DNA of 64,000 nt from Hymenobacter chitinivorans DSM 11115 (GCF_002797555.1 NZ_PGFA01000001.1:1116001-1180000); one strand, 5' to 3'; positions 51,269 to 60,236 are shown, numbered from the stretch's first letter. The notes: generated by a model from the letters alone, not told the origin. Program-made: numbers and translations.

Positions 51269-52424
51269 GGAAGAAGAGCTGCCGGCCCTCGACCTGCGGC
51301 TCACGGCCGAAAACCTGGAAGACTTGTACGAACAGGCGCCCTGCGGCTACTGCTCCTGCCTGCCCGACGGAACCCTGGTCAAGACCAACCAGACGCTGCT
51401 GAGCTGGCTGGGCTACGCCCGCGAACAGCTGGTAGCCCGCCGTTGCCTACAGGAATTATTTACCGTGGGCGGAAGGCTGCACTACGAGTCGTTTTGTGCC
51501 CCGCTGCTGCTGCTGCAGGGGCAAGTACGTGAAATCAGCTACCAGCTGCGGCGGGCCGACGGCACCACGCTGCCGGTGCTGCTCAATGCCCAGCTGCTGC
51601 GCGACGCGGATGGGCAGCCCCTGCTCATCCGGGCCACGCTGTTCGACATTACCGAGCGCCGCAAGTACGAGCAGGAGCTGCTGCGGGCCCGCGCCGAAGC
51701 CGATGCCCACCGGGCTTTGCTCACGGCTAAGAATGAGCAGCTTACCCGCATCAACGGGGAGCTCGACAACTTCGTCTATACCGCCTCCCACGACCTCAAG
51801 CAGCCGGCCAGCAACATGCAGGGCCTGTTTGAGGAACTCAAGCGCACGGCCACCTTTCACGACCCCGAAGCGGCGCCCATGCTGGCCATGTTCGACGACG
51901 CCCTGCGCCAGATTCTGGGCACCATCGAGGGTATGACCGAAGTGGTGCAGCTCCAGCGCCAGCTCGACCAGGTGCCCCGGGAAAAGATTGCGCTGCAGGC
52001 TATTACCGAGGAAATAATCCGCAACCTGCAGCCCCTGCAGGCCGCTGCCGTCGACTTTAGCCTCGATTTTCGGGCCGTGCCCCACCTGCGGATGCCGCGC
52101 CCGGCCCTGCACAGTCTGCTCTACAATCTGCTCAGCAACGCCGTTAAGTACGCCCTGCCCGGGCGCCGGCCCCAGGTGTGGGTCCGCTCGGCCCCGGCCG
52201 CCGGCGGCCTGGTGCTGACCGTGCGCGACAATGGCCGGGGTATCGACTTGCAGCGCCACGGGCAGGATTTATTTCAGCTGTTTCGCCGCTTTCACCCCGA
52301 GGTGCCCGGTTCCGGCGTGGGGTTGTACTTGGTCAACCGGCTGGTGCGCCAGGCCAATGGCCACCTCGAAGTGGCAAGCGTGGTCAACGAAGGCACTACG
52401 TTCCGGATTTTTTTGCCTTCGTAA
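51255..52424 (+). CDS. PAS-domain sensor histidine kinase, partner of RsbQ-like protein
   Basis: 389 residues from the ATG at 51255, inside the end of the hydrolase gene. A PAS domain (about 20-135; YEQAPCGYCSCLPDG, TLFDITERRKYE) leads via a coiled coil to the H-box YTASHDLKQPASN with His179, then NLLSNAVKYA (N box), VRDNGRGID (G1) and GSGVGLYLV (G2). There is no membrane segment, so it is cytosolic. No response regulator gene adjoins it; its output partner is elsewhere or not linked. Confidence 0.9.
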   Translation: MSAAEEEELPALDLRLTAENLEDLYEQAPCGYCSCLPDGTLVKTNQTLLSWLGYAREQLVARRCLQELFTVGGRLHYESFCAPLLLLQGQVREISYQLRRADGTTLPVLLNAQLLRDADGQPLLIRATLFDITERRKYEQELLRARAEADAHRALLTAKNEQLTRINGELDNFVYTASHDLKQPASNMQGLFEELKRTATFHDPEAAPMLAMFDDALRQILGTIEGMTEVVQLQRQLDQVPREKIALQAITEEIIRNLQPLQAAAVDFSLDFRAVPHLRMPRPALHSLLYNLLSNAVKYALPGRRPQVWVRSAPAAGGLVLTVRDNGRGIDLQRHGQDLFQLFRRFHPEVPGSGVGLYLVNRLVRQANGHLEVASVVNEGTTFRIFLPS

Positions 52425-52518
52425 GTAAGCAGTAAGCGCCGGGTTACGGCACTAGGCGTCACTTCCGGCTGGGCCCCAGGGCTACCGGGTGAAGCAAGCC
52501 GGGCCGCTGCGGGCTTGC

Positions 52519-53493
52519 TTACAGCTGGTTTAGGGCGTCGACCAGGGCCGCGGCCGTGGTTTCCTGGAGCACCGGCGTTATGACCAGGCCGGCCTGCACC
52601 GTGGCATCCTGGCGGCCGTAGTACAGCTTACTATCCACGGTGCGGATAACGACAATGCTTAGGGGCATCGTTTGGGGAATACCGGGCATCTCAAAATCGT
52701 TGGGGCCCTTAAAATTGCAAATGCGCACGGCCCCGTTGATGGTGCGGAACACGGCAAACACCATCGTGTTGGTAGCCGGGTCAATGTTGAGGCCCGGCAC
52801 CGTGACCTTCACGGTGGTCGTGGGGTTGGGGTTGGTGTAGAACTTGTCGCAGTTGAGCCAGTTCAGGCCCGCGTTGTAGAGCGTACTGCTCACCGTGACG
52901 AGGTTGCTGTTGCCCCCGTTCAACGGCCGCGACGAGGCGCCCGTGTCCCGGTTGAGCGTCCACTCGAAGCAGGTGGAGGTCGTGCCGCCGCCCCAGCCGC
53001 CCACAAACAGGCTCATGGAGTCGCGGGAGGCCGTGGCGGGCGTCGGGACCTGCAGAACCAGCTTGGCACCCGGGGTCATGCGCACGGCCGTATCCTTGGC
53101 TGCCCGCAGGTACACTTCCCCCGCCGATTCGAGCAGCTGGCCGCCGGCAATGGTGGGCATGTTGCTGAGCACCATGTCGGCCCGGCTGAATACTTCGCGA
53201 AAGGCCAGCTCCAGGGGCGCCGTCACAGGCTGCCCGTACTTGGTAAAGGCGTTAGCCGGAATCGTAATGCGGGTGCCCTTCAGGCTGGTAAACGAGTTGA
53301 CGCGGCTCGGGTCGTAGGTCAGCGTCTGGACCGGGGCCCCAAGCTGGGCCGTTAGGGCGCTGATCGTGGGTGGAAGCGTCACGACGGGGCCGGGCGTTTT
53401 GCCGTCTTCACAGATAACCACGCCGGAGTCGAACTGGCAGGCGGGCAGCGCCAGCAATAAAGCCCCAAGGGCGAAAAGCAGAAATTTATTCAT
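52519..53493 (-). CDS. Lipoprotein of unknown function, sigma-factor operon
   Basis: 324 residues from the ATG at 53493, with a lipobox LLALPAC. The mature protein is beta-rich with no recognised family: GTRITIPANAFTKYGQPV and FREVFSRADMVLS are notable and similar in feel to exported Bacteroidota adhesion or carbohydrate proteins. It follows the membrane-spanning barrel gene by 43 bp on the same strand, so it probably belongs to the ECF operon. A hairpin (AAGCAAGCC/GGCTTGCTT) at 52492-52520 overlaps its stop. Confidence 0.65.
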   Translation of the reverse strand: MNKFLLFALGALLLALPACQFDSGVVICEDGKTPGPVVTLPPTISALTAQLGAPVQTLTYDPSRVNSFTSLKGTRITIPANAFTKYGQPVTAPLELAFREVFSRADMVLSNMPTIAGGQLLESAGEVYLRAAKDTAVRMTPGAKLVLQVPTPATASRDSMSLFVGGWGGGTTSTCFEWTLNRDTGASSRPLNGGNSNLVTVSSTLYNAGLNWLNCDKFYTNPNPTTTVKVTVPGLNIDPATNTMVFAVFRTINGAVRICNFKGPNDFEMPGIPQTMPLSIVVIRTVDSKLYYGRQDATVQAGLVITPVLQETTAAALVDALNQL

Positions 53494-53536
53494 GGGAAGG
53501 AAAGTCGGGAAGGGAAAAGAAGAAAAGGCTGGCGGC

Positions 53537-55264
53537 TTAGTGCTTGCGCGGGTCCAGGTCCCAGCTGTAGCCGGCCTGCACACCCAGGCTCCAGGGCCGG
53601 CGCGGGGCCCGGCCACTAGCGGCCGTCGACAGAGAGTTAAGGAAAATCTGACCCTGGGGCCTAATGGTAAACCACTGGCCCAGGGCAAACTGGTAGCTGG
53701 CAAACGCGCCGCCGGTGAGCATCACGCTGGTCCGGTTGAAGGGCTGAGTACGGGCGGAGCTGCTCCACTGCACCTGCTGGCAGTTGCAGGCCGAGCCCTC
53801 CGTTGTTTTGGCATCGGCCAGCAGGGCCACCGTGCCGCCGCCCTGCACGCCGTAGCGCCAGCGTGGGTTGCCGGCCAGCGTCAGTTGGGCCTGCAGCGGA
53901 ATGGTCAGGAAACGGTACACGTCCCGGAACTCCTTGCGCACCAGGGTCCGGGTAACCGAGTCCGGGGCCGTTTTCTGCAATTGGTAATTCAGGCTGGTGG
54001 CGTATTCGGAATAGCCCAGGCCCACACTCACGGCCAGCTGCCGCGACAGGGAGTAGGTGGCCGAGGCCTGCCCGCTAAAGCCCACATCCGGCCGTTCCAG
54101 GCGTTCGAGCTGGGAAGCTGAGCCGCCCAGAGCCCGGTACGTCAGCCCCGAACCCAGCAGCAGCTGGGCGCTCCAGTTGCGCAGGCTGATTTCCTGCCGG
54201 GTCGGGCGGCGGCGCGGGGCACGCTTCACGGCTTCTACTTCCGGCTCGGGTGTGTCAGCCACCCGGGGGCGCACCACCAGCAGGGCCAGCGGCGCATTAC
54301 TGACCTTAGCCTGCCGGGCCCGGGCGCGCCGGGTTGCGGCGGCACTTTCGGGGCGGACTAAGCTTGGGTAGCTCCCCAATTCGGCGGCGGCCAAGGCCGG
54401 CGTGGTCGAAGTCGGCCGGCCGCTGGTAGTCCGGCTCAGCCCCAGCCGGCGGCTGCCCGCGCCGGCGGCTACCGTGCGGCTCGGGTCGAGCGAGGCGGGG
54501 CGGGCCAGTTCCGAGGTACGCCGGCGGGTCGGAAGAGCCGCGGCGCGAGTCGCCGTAGCGGCCAAGAGCTGCTTCGAAAGCCGGGCATGGCGGCGGGAGC
54601 TACGTCGGGTGGCCGTAATGGTGGTAGTGGCCGAGGCCGACTCGAAAGCCGCCGTAGCCGAAGCAGCTGTAGCCGTGGTTTCTTCCTCGGGCTGGGCCGG
54701 GGCCGAAGATTCCGCGGAGCGGCGGGAAGCCCCAATCCGGGCCGACCGTTTGCCGCGGGTGTCAACGCTGGCCAATACGGCCTGCTTAGCCGCTGCCGCC
54801 GCCGGCCCGTTTCGGGCGCTGCTGATGGCGCCGGCCGCCGGGGCGGCCGGTTTGCCTTTTGCCCAAGACGAATTGCCGCGGCCAGTGCCGTTGTCAGGCT
54901 GGGTCGTAACGCTGGCCCGGGGCTCCGCGGGTGCGGGTGCGGGTGCCGCGCCGTTGGGCTGGCCGACTGCTCGGCTCCCGGTGGCTCCGGCAGAGCGGCC
55001 GGAAGTTTGGCCGGCCTCCGCTACGGGCGCCGGGGACGAAGTCCCGGGTCCGAACACGGCGGGGCCCCACTGCCGGGTGCCCACCGTTATGCCCACTAGT
55101 AGGGCGCCCACCAGCAGCAGCCACAGCACGGGCCGCAGGCGGCGCTTGCGCACCGGCACCTGCTCCCGGATGCCGCGCCACACCGTTTCGGGCGGGGCGC
55201 TGCCGTAGCCCTGGAGCTTCTGGCGCAGGTCGTGGTAGAATTGTTCTGAGTCGTGGTCGGTCAT
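53537..55264 (-). CDS. Anti-sigma-like N-terminus fused to outer-membrane barrel
   Basis: 575 residues. Residues 1-44 (MTDHDSEQFYHDLRQKLQGY) look cytosolic, residues 45-62 are a single membrane helix (VLWLLLVGALLVGITVGT), residues about 63-350 are a long Ala/Pro/Thr/Ser/Arg-rich linker, and from about 360 to the end the sequence is an outer-membrane beta-barrel (WSAQLLLGSGLTYRAL ... SLGVQAGYSWDLDP). The gene overlaps the ECF sigma gene as ATGA at 55261-55264. The inference is an anti-sigma-type protein that spans the inner membrane and reaches the outer membrane. I know similar Bacteroidota proteins by layout, not by studied function. Confidence 0.7.
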   Translation of the reverse strand: MTDHDSEQFYHDLRQKLQGYGSAPPETVWRGIREQVPVRKRRLRPVLWLLLVGALLVGITVGTRQWGPAVFGPGTSSPAPVAEAGQTSGRSAGATGSRAVGQPNGAAPAPAPAEPRASVTTQPDNGTGRGNSSWAKGKPAAPAAGAISSARNGPAAAAAKQAVLASVDTRGKRSARIGASRRSAESSAPAQPEEETTATAASATAAFESASATTTITATRRSSRRHARLSKQLLAATATRAAALPTRRRTSELARPASLDPSRTVAAGAGSRRLGLSRTTSGRPTSTTPALAAAELGSYPSLVRPESAAATRRARARQAKVSNAPLALLVVRPRVADTPEPEVEAVKRAPRRRPTRQEISLRNWSAQLLLGSGLTYRALGGSASQLERLERPDVGFSGQASATYSLSRQLAVSVGLGYSEYATSLNYQLQKTAPDSVTRTLVRKEFRDVYRFLTIPLQAQLTLAGNPRWRYGVQGGGTVALLADAKTTEGSACNCQQVQWSSSARTQPFNRTSVMLTGGAFASYQFALGQWFTIRPQGQIFLNSLSTAASGRAPRRPWSLGVQAGYSWDLDPRKH

Positions 55265-55812
55265 GATGCTAAAGGAGTCTGAGCCTGCTGGTGCAGGCGT
55301 TCTTCCAGCAGGCGGCGGGCCCGGGAGAGCTGCGACTTGCTGGTGCCTTCCGAAATGCCCAGCAGCTCGCCGATTTCGGCGTGCGTGTAGCCTTCGATGG
55401 CGTAGAGGTTGAGAACCGTGCGGTACCCCAGGGGCAGGGCGTTCATCTGCCGCAGCACATCATCGGCCGAAAGCTGGTCGAAGGGGGTGCCGTCGGGGTG
55501 CTGCACGTGGGCCGCTTCCTCGGCGTCGAGGTGCAGGCCCCGCTGCTGGTGCTGCTGCCACAGGTTCAGCGAGGTGGTCACGGCAATGCGCCGGGCCCAG
55601 GCCTCAAACGGGCCCTGGTTGCGGAATTGGTCGAGCCGGGTAAAAATCTTGACGAAGGTGAGCTGCAGCGCATCTTCGGCCTCGGCCCGGGACGGACAGT
55701 AACGCAAGCACACGCCCATGAGCTGATAGCCTAACCGCTCGTAGAGAAGTCGTTGCGCGGCGGGCCGGCCCCGGCGGCAGCTATCTACGAGGGAGTCAAT
55801 TGATTCGGCCAT
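55261..55812 (-). CDS. ECF-type RNA polymerase sigma factor
   Basis: 183 residues. Region 2 is GVCLRYCPSRAEAEDALQLTFVKIF and region 4 is YRTVLNLYAIEGYTHAEIGELLGISEGTSKSQLSRAR, the latter a sigma-type helix-turn-helix. No other domain. It should control its own operon and perhaps envelope genes, with the overlapping downstream protein as the likely membrane regulator. The start at 55812 is an ATG. Confidence 0.92.
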   Translation of the reverse strand: MAESIDSLVDSCRRGRPAAQRLLYERLGYQLMGVCLRYCPSRAEAEDALQLTFVKIFTRLDQFRNQGPFEAWARRIAVTTSLNLWQQHQQRGLHLDAEEAAHVQHPDGTPFDQLSADDVLRQMNALPLGYRTVLNLYAIEGYTHAEIGELLGISEGTSKSQLSRARRLLEERLHQQAQTPLAS

Positions 55813-56000
55813 AGGCAGGGCAGAAGATAAGCGGGTAGAAATAGAATCAGCTAGCGTTCTGCCCCCATGACCGGCGGCCGGTGGGGAAGGGTTGCGTGGG
55901 CGGTGAATTTATTTGCGCCGGGTGGGCGGCCTGGCAATCCGGTTCTAAAAAACCGCAATTTCGGCCGTACTTCCGCTACCGTGCCTTCGGGTTCTTCTTT

Positions 56001-56008
56001 TACCTTTA
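56001..56008 (+). promoter_or_regulatory. Candidate -7 box TACCTTTA
   Basis: One mismatch to TAnnTTTG, 57 bp before the PhzF start at 56065. It lies inside a longer frame beginning at 55867 and supports the shorter gene start. Confidence 0.4.
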
Positions 56009-56064
56009 GCGCCTACTTCCTCACTCCTTCAAACTGCCGGGCGCGGGCAACGCGCCCCTCCGCC

Positions 56065-56862
56065 ATGCTGCTTCCCATTTATCAAATCGACGCCTTTACC
56101 GACCGGGTGTTTGCCGGCAACCCCGCCGCCGTATGCCCGCTCACCGAATGGCTGCCGGCCGACACCATGCAGGCCATTGCCGCCGAAAACAACCTGGCCG
56201 AAACCGCCTACTTCGTACCCCGCGGCGGCGCCGACTACGAAATCCGCTGGTTTACGCCCACGGCCGAAATTGACCTCTGCGGGCACGCCACCCTGGCCTC
56301 GGCCCACGTGCTGTTTCGCCACCTCAATTTCCAGGGTGAGGAAATAACCTTCCACTCCAAAAGTGGCCCGCTGCGGGTGCGCCACGCCGCCGACGGCCGC
56401 TTCACCCTCGACTTTCCCTCGCGGCCCCCGCAGCCCCTGGCCGCGCACCCCACCGGCCTGCTCGACGCGCTGCGGGCCACCCCGCTGGAAGTGCTGGCCT
56501 CCCGCGACTTAGTCGTGCTCTTCAACTCCGAAGCCGATGTGCTGGCCCTGCACCCGGATATGGCCAAAGTAGCCGCCCTGGAATACATCGGCGTCATTGC
56601 CACCGCGCCCGGCACCAACGGCATCGACTTCGTGTCGCGCTTTTTCGGCCCCCGGGTGGGCGTGCCCGAAGACCCGGTGACCGGCTCGGCCCACGCCTCT
56701 TTGATTCCGTTCTGGGCCGCGCGCCTGGGCAAAACCGAGCTGCGCGCCCGGCAGGTGTCGGCCCGGGGCGGCGACCTGTGGTGCGAGCTGCGCGGCGACC
56801 GGGCCCTGATGAGCGGCTACGCGGTGACGTATCTGAAGGGCGAAATTGAGCTGGGCGCCTAA
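56065..56862 (+). CDS. PhzF-family isomerase/epimerase-like protein
   Basis: 265 residues. The PhzF features are MLLPIYQIDAFTDRVFAGNPAAV at the start, the catalytic Glu in NNLAETAYFVP, EIRWFTPTAEIDLCGHATLASAH, and a late GVPEDPVTGSAHASL. PhzF enzymes are diaminopimelate-epimerase-fold isomerases; only some act in phenazine synthesis and no other phz genes are present. It starts a tight operon with a DoxX-like protein, a DUF2071 protein, a methyltransferase and a membrane protein. Confidence 0.88.
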   Translation: MLLPIYQIDAFTDRVFAGNPAAVCPLTEWLPADTMQAIAAENNLAETAYFVPRGGADYEIRWFTPTAEIDLCGHATLASAHVLFRHLNFQGEEITFHSKSGPLRVRHAADGRFTLDFPSRPPQPLAAHPTGLLDALRATPLEVLASRDLVVLFNSEADVLALHPDMAKVAALEYIGVIATAPGTNGIDFVSRFFGPRVGVPEDPVTGSAHASLIPFWAARLGKTELRARQVSARGGDLWCELRGDRALMSGYAVTYLKGEIELGA

Positions 56863-57254
56863 TGCCGGGCGGGGAGGTGATGCGGACGGGGCTGCGCTTC
56901 GGTATTGCGGCCGTGTGGCTGGCTAACGGGCTGCTGTGCAAGGTGCTGCACCTGGTGCCCCGGCACGAAGCCATTGTGGCCCGCATCCTCGGGCCGCGGT
57001 TTGCCGCGCCCCTCACGGTGCTTATCGGGGTGGCCGAAATCGTCATGGCCGGCTGGGTGCTGAGCCGGTACCGGGAGCGGCTCAGCGTGGGCCTGCAGAT
57101 TGCGCTGGTGCTGGGCATGAACGTGCTGGAGTTTCTGCTGGCCCGGGACTTACTGCTCTGGCAGCAGCTCAATATCGTCTTTGCCGGCCTGTTTGCGCTG
57201 CTGCTGTATTACTACGGCTTCCGGCTGCCGGCCGCTCCTGCTTCGGCCCGCTGA
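56862..57254 (+). CDS. DoxX-like small membrane protein
   Basis: 130 residues with four hydrophobic helices: FGIAAVWLANGLLCKVLH, PLTVLIGVAEIVMAGWVL, IALVLGMNVLEFLLARD and IVFAGLFALLLYYYGF. The pattern suits the DoxX-like family of quinone- or membrane-associated proteins of uncertain function. The ATG at 56862 shares a base with the PhzF stop (TAATG); an ATG at 56880 gives a more usual N-terminus (MRTGLRFG). Confidence 0.7.
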   Translation: MPGGEVMRTGLRFGIAAVWLANGLLCKVLHLVPRHEAIVARILGPRFAAPLTVLIGVAEIVMAGWVLSRYRERLSVGLQIALVLGMNVLEFLLARDLLLWQQLNIVFAGLFALLLYYYGFRLPAAPASAR

Positions 57255-57255
57255 T

Positions 57256-57996
57256 ATGGCCTTACTCGCCCATCATCCCTTCGGCGTGGAAGCCCGCCTG
57301 ACCCGCACCACGGTGCTCACCTACGCCGTGCCTGCCGCCGCGCTGCAGCGCCTGATTCCCGAGTGCCTCACCCTGGATACCCTCGACGATACCTGGGGCT
57401 TCGTGGCCGTGGCCCTGGTCCAGACCCGGGAGCTGCGGCCCGCCGGCCTGCCGGCCTGGCTGGGGCACAGCTTTTTCCTGATTGGCTACCGGGTATTTGT
57501 GCGCTACACCACCCGGGCCGGCAAGCGCCTGCGCGGGTTGTATATCCTCCAGTCCCAAACCGACAAAGTGAAAATGCAGTGGCTGGGCAACCTGTTTACC
57601 AGCTACGGGTACAGCACCATCGACATCCGGCAGGCCGCCGCCGAAGGGCAGTTGCACTTTGATTCTACCAAGGCGAACCTGGCCATTGCCGTCGAATTGC
57701 TGGCGGCCGACGAGCCTGCCCTGCCGGCCGGCTCCCCGTTTTCGAGCTGGCAGCAGGCGCGGCGGTTTGCGGGCCCGCTGCCCTTCACGTTCTCCTATGA
57801 CCAGGCCCGGCGGCAGGTGGTCATTGTGGAAGGAGTGCGCGAAGCCTGGCAGCCCCAGCCCGTGCGGGTGCTGGCCGCGGAGGTCGGCTTTATCCAAGAG
57901 CTGGGCCTGAGCGGCTGCCGGCTGGCCAGCGCCTTTACCATGACCGACATTCCCTACCGCTGGCAAAAGGGGCGTACCGAGCCCTGGCCCGCATGA
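57256..57996 (+). CDS. DUF2071-like (YqjF) protein
   Basis: 246 residues, no signal peptide. VAVALVQTRELRPAGLP, GYRVFVRYTTRAGKRLRGLYIL and AEVGFIQELGLSGCRLASAF are typical of DUF2071/YqjF proteins, which have an acetoacetate-decarboxylase-like beta fold and no assigned reaction. It begins one base after the DoxX-like stop and overlaps the following methyltransferase start as ATGA at 57993-57996. Confidence 0.75.
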   Translation: MALLAHHPFGVEARLTRTTVLTYAVPAAALQRLIPECLTLDTLDDTWGFVAVALVQTRELRPAGLPAWLGHSFFLIGYRVFVRYTTRAGKRLRGLYILQSQTDKVKMQWLGNLFTSYGYSTIDIRQAAAEGQLHFDSTKANLAIAVELLAADEPALPAGSPFSSWQQARRFAGPLPFTFSYDQARRQVVIVEGVREAWQPQPVRVLAAEVGFIQELGLSGCRLASAFTMTDIPYRWQKGRTEPWPA

Positions 57997-58745
57997 GAAG
58001 GCCGCTGGAAGGAGTCTGGAACGTGGTGCGCTTCAACTGGCACTTTTACGTGGGTGCCGGGGGCAGCCTGCTGGTTTTGGCCGCCGTGGCGGGCTTCGCC
58101 CCCGCGGCCTGGCGGCCTTACCTGCTGGGGTTGCTGGCCCTGGGCGCGGCGCCGGTGCTCATCTCGCTGCTGGTGTCGTACTACGTCTACGACGTGTCGG
58201 AGCTCTACCGGCTGGGCTGGCTGCCCATTGACCCCGCCAGCCGGGGGCGCCTGGTCAACATCCACGCCGGCTTCGACGAAACCAGTGGCCTGCTGCAGCA
58301 GCGGTTTGCCCGGGCCCAGCTGCGGGTATTCGACTTTTACGACCCCCAGCTGCACCGGGAAGTTTCCATTAAGCGGGCCCGGGCGGCGTATCCGCCGTTT
58401 CCGGGCACCGTGGCCGTGCAGCCCGGGGCCCTGCCGCTGCCCGCCGCCAGCACCGACTACGCCCTGCTGCTGCTCTCGGCCCACGAAATCAGGCAGCAGC
58501 GGGAGCGGGTTGCTTTCTTTGCCGAAGTGCGCCGCACCCTAACGCCCCAGGGCCGCATTATCGTCGTCGAGCACCTGCGCGACCCGGCCAATTTCCTGGC
58601 CTACACCATCGGTTTTTTCCATTTCTACTCCCGCGCTACCTGGCGGCGGGTGTTTCGGGCGGCGGGCCTGGAAGTGGTGCAGGAACAAAAAATAACGCCC
58701 TTCGTCTCGGCCTTTACGCTTCAGGTTTATGGAAACGCAACTTAG
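57993..58745 (+). CDS. Membrane-anchored class I methyltransferase
   Basis: 250 residues. The N-terminus has two hydrophobic segments (SLLVLAAVAGFAP, LLGLLALGAAPVLISLL). The rest resembles a SAM-dependent methyltransferase: LRVFDFYDPQ in place of the usual motif I, DYALLLLSAHEIRQQ, and GRIIVVEHLRDPANFL, with FHFYSRATWRRVFRAAGL near the end. The usual glycine-rich SAM loop is not clear, so activity is less certain than fold. It sits in the PhzF/DUF2071 operon, overlapping both neighbours. Confidence 0.65.
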   Translation: MRRPLEGVWNVVRFNWHFYVGAGGSLLVLAAVAGFAPAAWRPYLLGLLALGAAPVLISLLVSYYVYDVSELYRLGWLPIDPASRGRLVNIHAGFDETSGLLQQRFARAQLRVFDFYDPQLHREVSIKRARAAYPPFPGTVAVQPGALPLPAASTDYALLLLSAHEIRQQRERVAFFAEVRRTLTPQGRIIVVEHLRDPANFLAYTIGFFHFYSRATWRRVFRAAGLEVVQEQKITPFVSAFTLQVYGNAT

Positions 58746-59124
58746 GATTGTTGGGGCCCTGCTGGTGGGGTTGGCGCTGCTGCACGCCGGCTTTCCGCGC
58801 TACTTCAACTGGGCCGGGGAGTTGCAACCGCTACGCCTCATCAACCGGCAGATGGTGTACGTGCACACCTTGTTCATTGCCCTAACCGTGCTGCTCATGG
58901 GCCTGCTGTGCCTGAGCAGCGCCGCCGACTTGGTGCACACCCATTTGGGCCGGGTGGTGGCGCTGGGGCTGGGTTTGTTCTGGCTGGTGCGGCTCGTGGT
59001 GCAGCTGGTCGGCTACTCGGCCGAGCTGTGGCGGGGCAAACGGTTTGAAACGACGGTACACGCGGCCTTTATCGTGCTCTGGAGCTACCTGACGGGTGTT
59101 TTTTTACTGGTGTTCTGGCGGTAA
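58729..59124 (+). CDS. Four-helix membrane protein, unknown
   Basis: 131 residues with about four membrane helices (IVGALLVGLALLHAG, VYVHTLFIALTVLLMG, VVALGLGLFWLVRLVVQL, AAFIVLWSYLTGVFLLVF). No family recognised. It overlaps the upstream methyltransferase gene by 17 bp and is the last gene of the operon beginning with PhzF. Confidence 0.7.
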   Translation: METQLRIVGALLVGLALLHAGFPRYFNWAGELQPLRLINRQMVYVHTLFIALTVLLMGLLCLSSAADLVHTHLGRVVALGLGLFWLVRLVVQLVGYSAELWRGKRFETTVHAAFIVLWSYLTGVFLLVFWR

Positions 59125-59174
59125 TTTCTAGCTTTAAGCTACCCGTTGCTTCCTCATCCTATTCCCCGCTCTTT

Positions 59175-60236
59175 ATGCGTTACCCCAGTAGCAAGCTCCT
59201 CGTAGTGCTTCTTTTGGCCGGCCTCACTGCCACGGCCCAGGCCCAGGCGCCCGACGAAGTCAAGGCCCTTATTAAGCAAGGTGTTACGCTCTACGACGAA
59301 GGCAAGTACGACGAGGCCGTGCTGCGCTACAAACAGGCCCTGAAGCTGGCCCCGGATGATTTTACGGCCCAGTACGAGCTGGCCATGACCTACGGCTCCC
59401 TGGGCCGCAACGAGGAAGTGGTGGAGCTTTGCCAGCGGCTGCTGAAAGGTGAGCCGGCCGACCCCAACGTGTACATCACCTACGGCACGGCCCTCGACGA
59501 TTTGAAAAAGCCCCAGGAAGCCATCCGTATCTATCAAACCGGCCTCAAGAAGTTTCCCGACAATGGCCTGCTCTACTACAACCTGGGCGTAACCCAGGCC
59601 GGGGTGCAGCGCTACGAGGAAGCCACCGAAAGTATGCAGCTGGCCGTGCGCAAAAACCCGCGTCACGCCAGCGCCCACCGCACCCTGGCCCTGCTCACGG
59701 CCCAGAGCAACCGGGTGCCGGCCGTCTTTGCCTGCGTGCGGTTTTTGCAATTGGAGCCGCGTAGCCCGCGCGCCACCGGCGGCCTGGAGCTGCTGGATAA
59801 GCTCATGGGTAAGGGCGTGCGCAAAACCGGCGACAAAGCGGTGACCCTGAGCATGACCCCGGATATGCTCAAGCAGGTGAACGGCAAGAAAAACCAGCCC
59901 GACAACTTCGGGCAGGCCGATATGCTGCTCACCATGGCCTCGGCCCACGACTACGACGACAAGAACAAGGATAAGTCGGCGACGGTGCGGCTGGCCGAAA
60001 AGCTGACTTCCCTGTGCCAGAGCCTGGAAGAGCAGAAGGAGGCCAGCCACCCGGGCTTTGCCTGGAACTACTACGTGCCCTACTTCCTCACCCTGAAAAA
60101 GGCCGGCTACCTGCCCACGCTCACCTACCTCATCCAGGCCGCCCGCCCCGGCCAGCCCGAGGCCCAGCAGTGGCTCGACCAACACCCGAGCGAGGTCAAG
60201 GAATTCCAGGAATGGTCGGAAGCTTATAAATGGTGA
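59175..60236 (+). CDS. Exported tetratricopeptide-repeat protein
   Basis: 353 residues. A signal peptide ends ATAQAQ. TPR helices follow: GVTLYDEGKYDEAVLRYKQALKLAPDD, YELAMTYGSLGRNEEVVEL, YITYGTALDDLKKPQEAIRIY, LYYNLGVTQAGVQRYEEATES. The C-terminal third is helical with KNKDKSATVRLAEK and lacks repeats. TPR proteins are scaffolds; partner unknown. Its start is 50 bp after the preceding operon. Confidence 0.85.
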   Translation: MRYPSSKLLVVLLLAGLTATAQAQAPDEVKALIKQGVTLYDEGKYDEAVLRYKQALKLAPDDFTAQYELAMTYGSLGRNEEVVELCQRLLKGEPADPNVYITYGTALDDLKKPQEAIRIYQTGLKKFPDNGLLYYNLGVTQAGVQRYEEATESMQLAVRKNPRHASAHRTLALLTAQSNRVPAVFACVRFLQLEPRSPRATGGLELLDKLMGKGVRKTGDKAVTLSMTPDMLKQVNGKKNQPDNFGQADMLLTMASAHDYDDKNKDKSATVRLAEKLTSLCQSLEEQKEASHPGFAWNYYVPYFLTLKKAGYLPTLTYLIQAARPGQPEAQQWLDQHPSEVKEFQEWSEAYKW

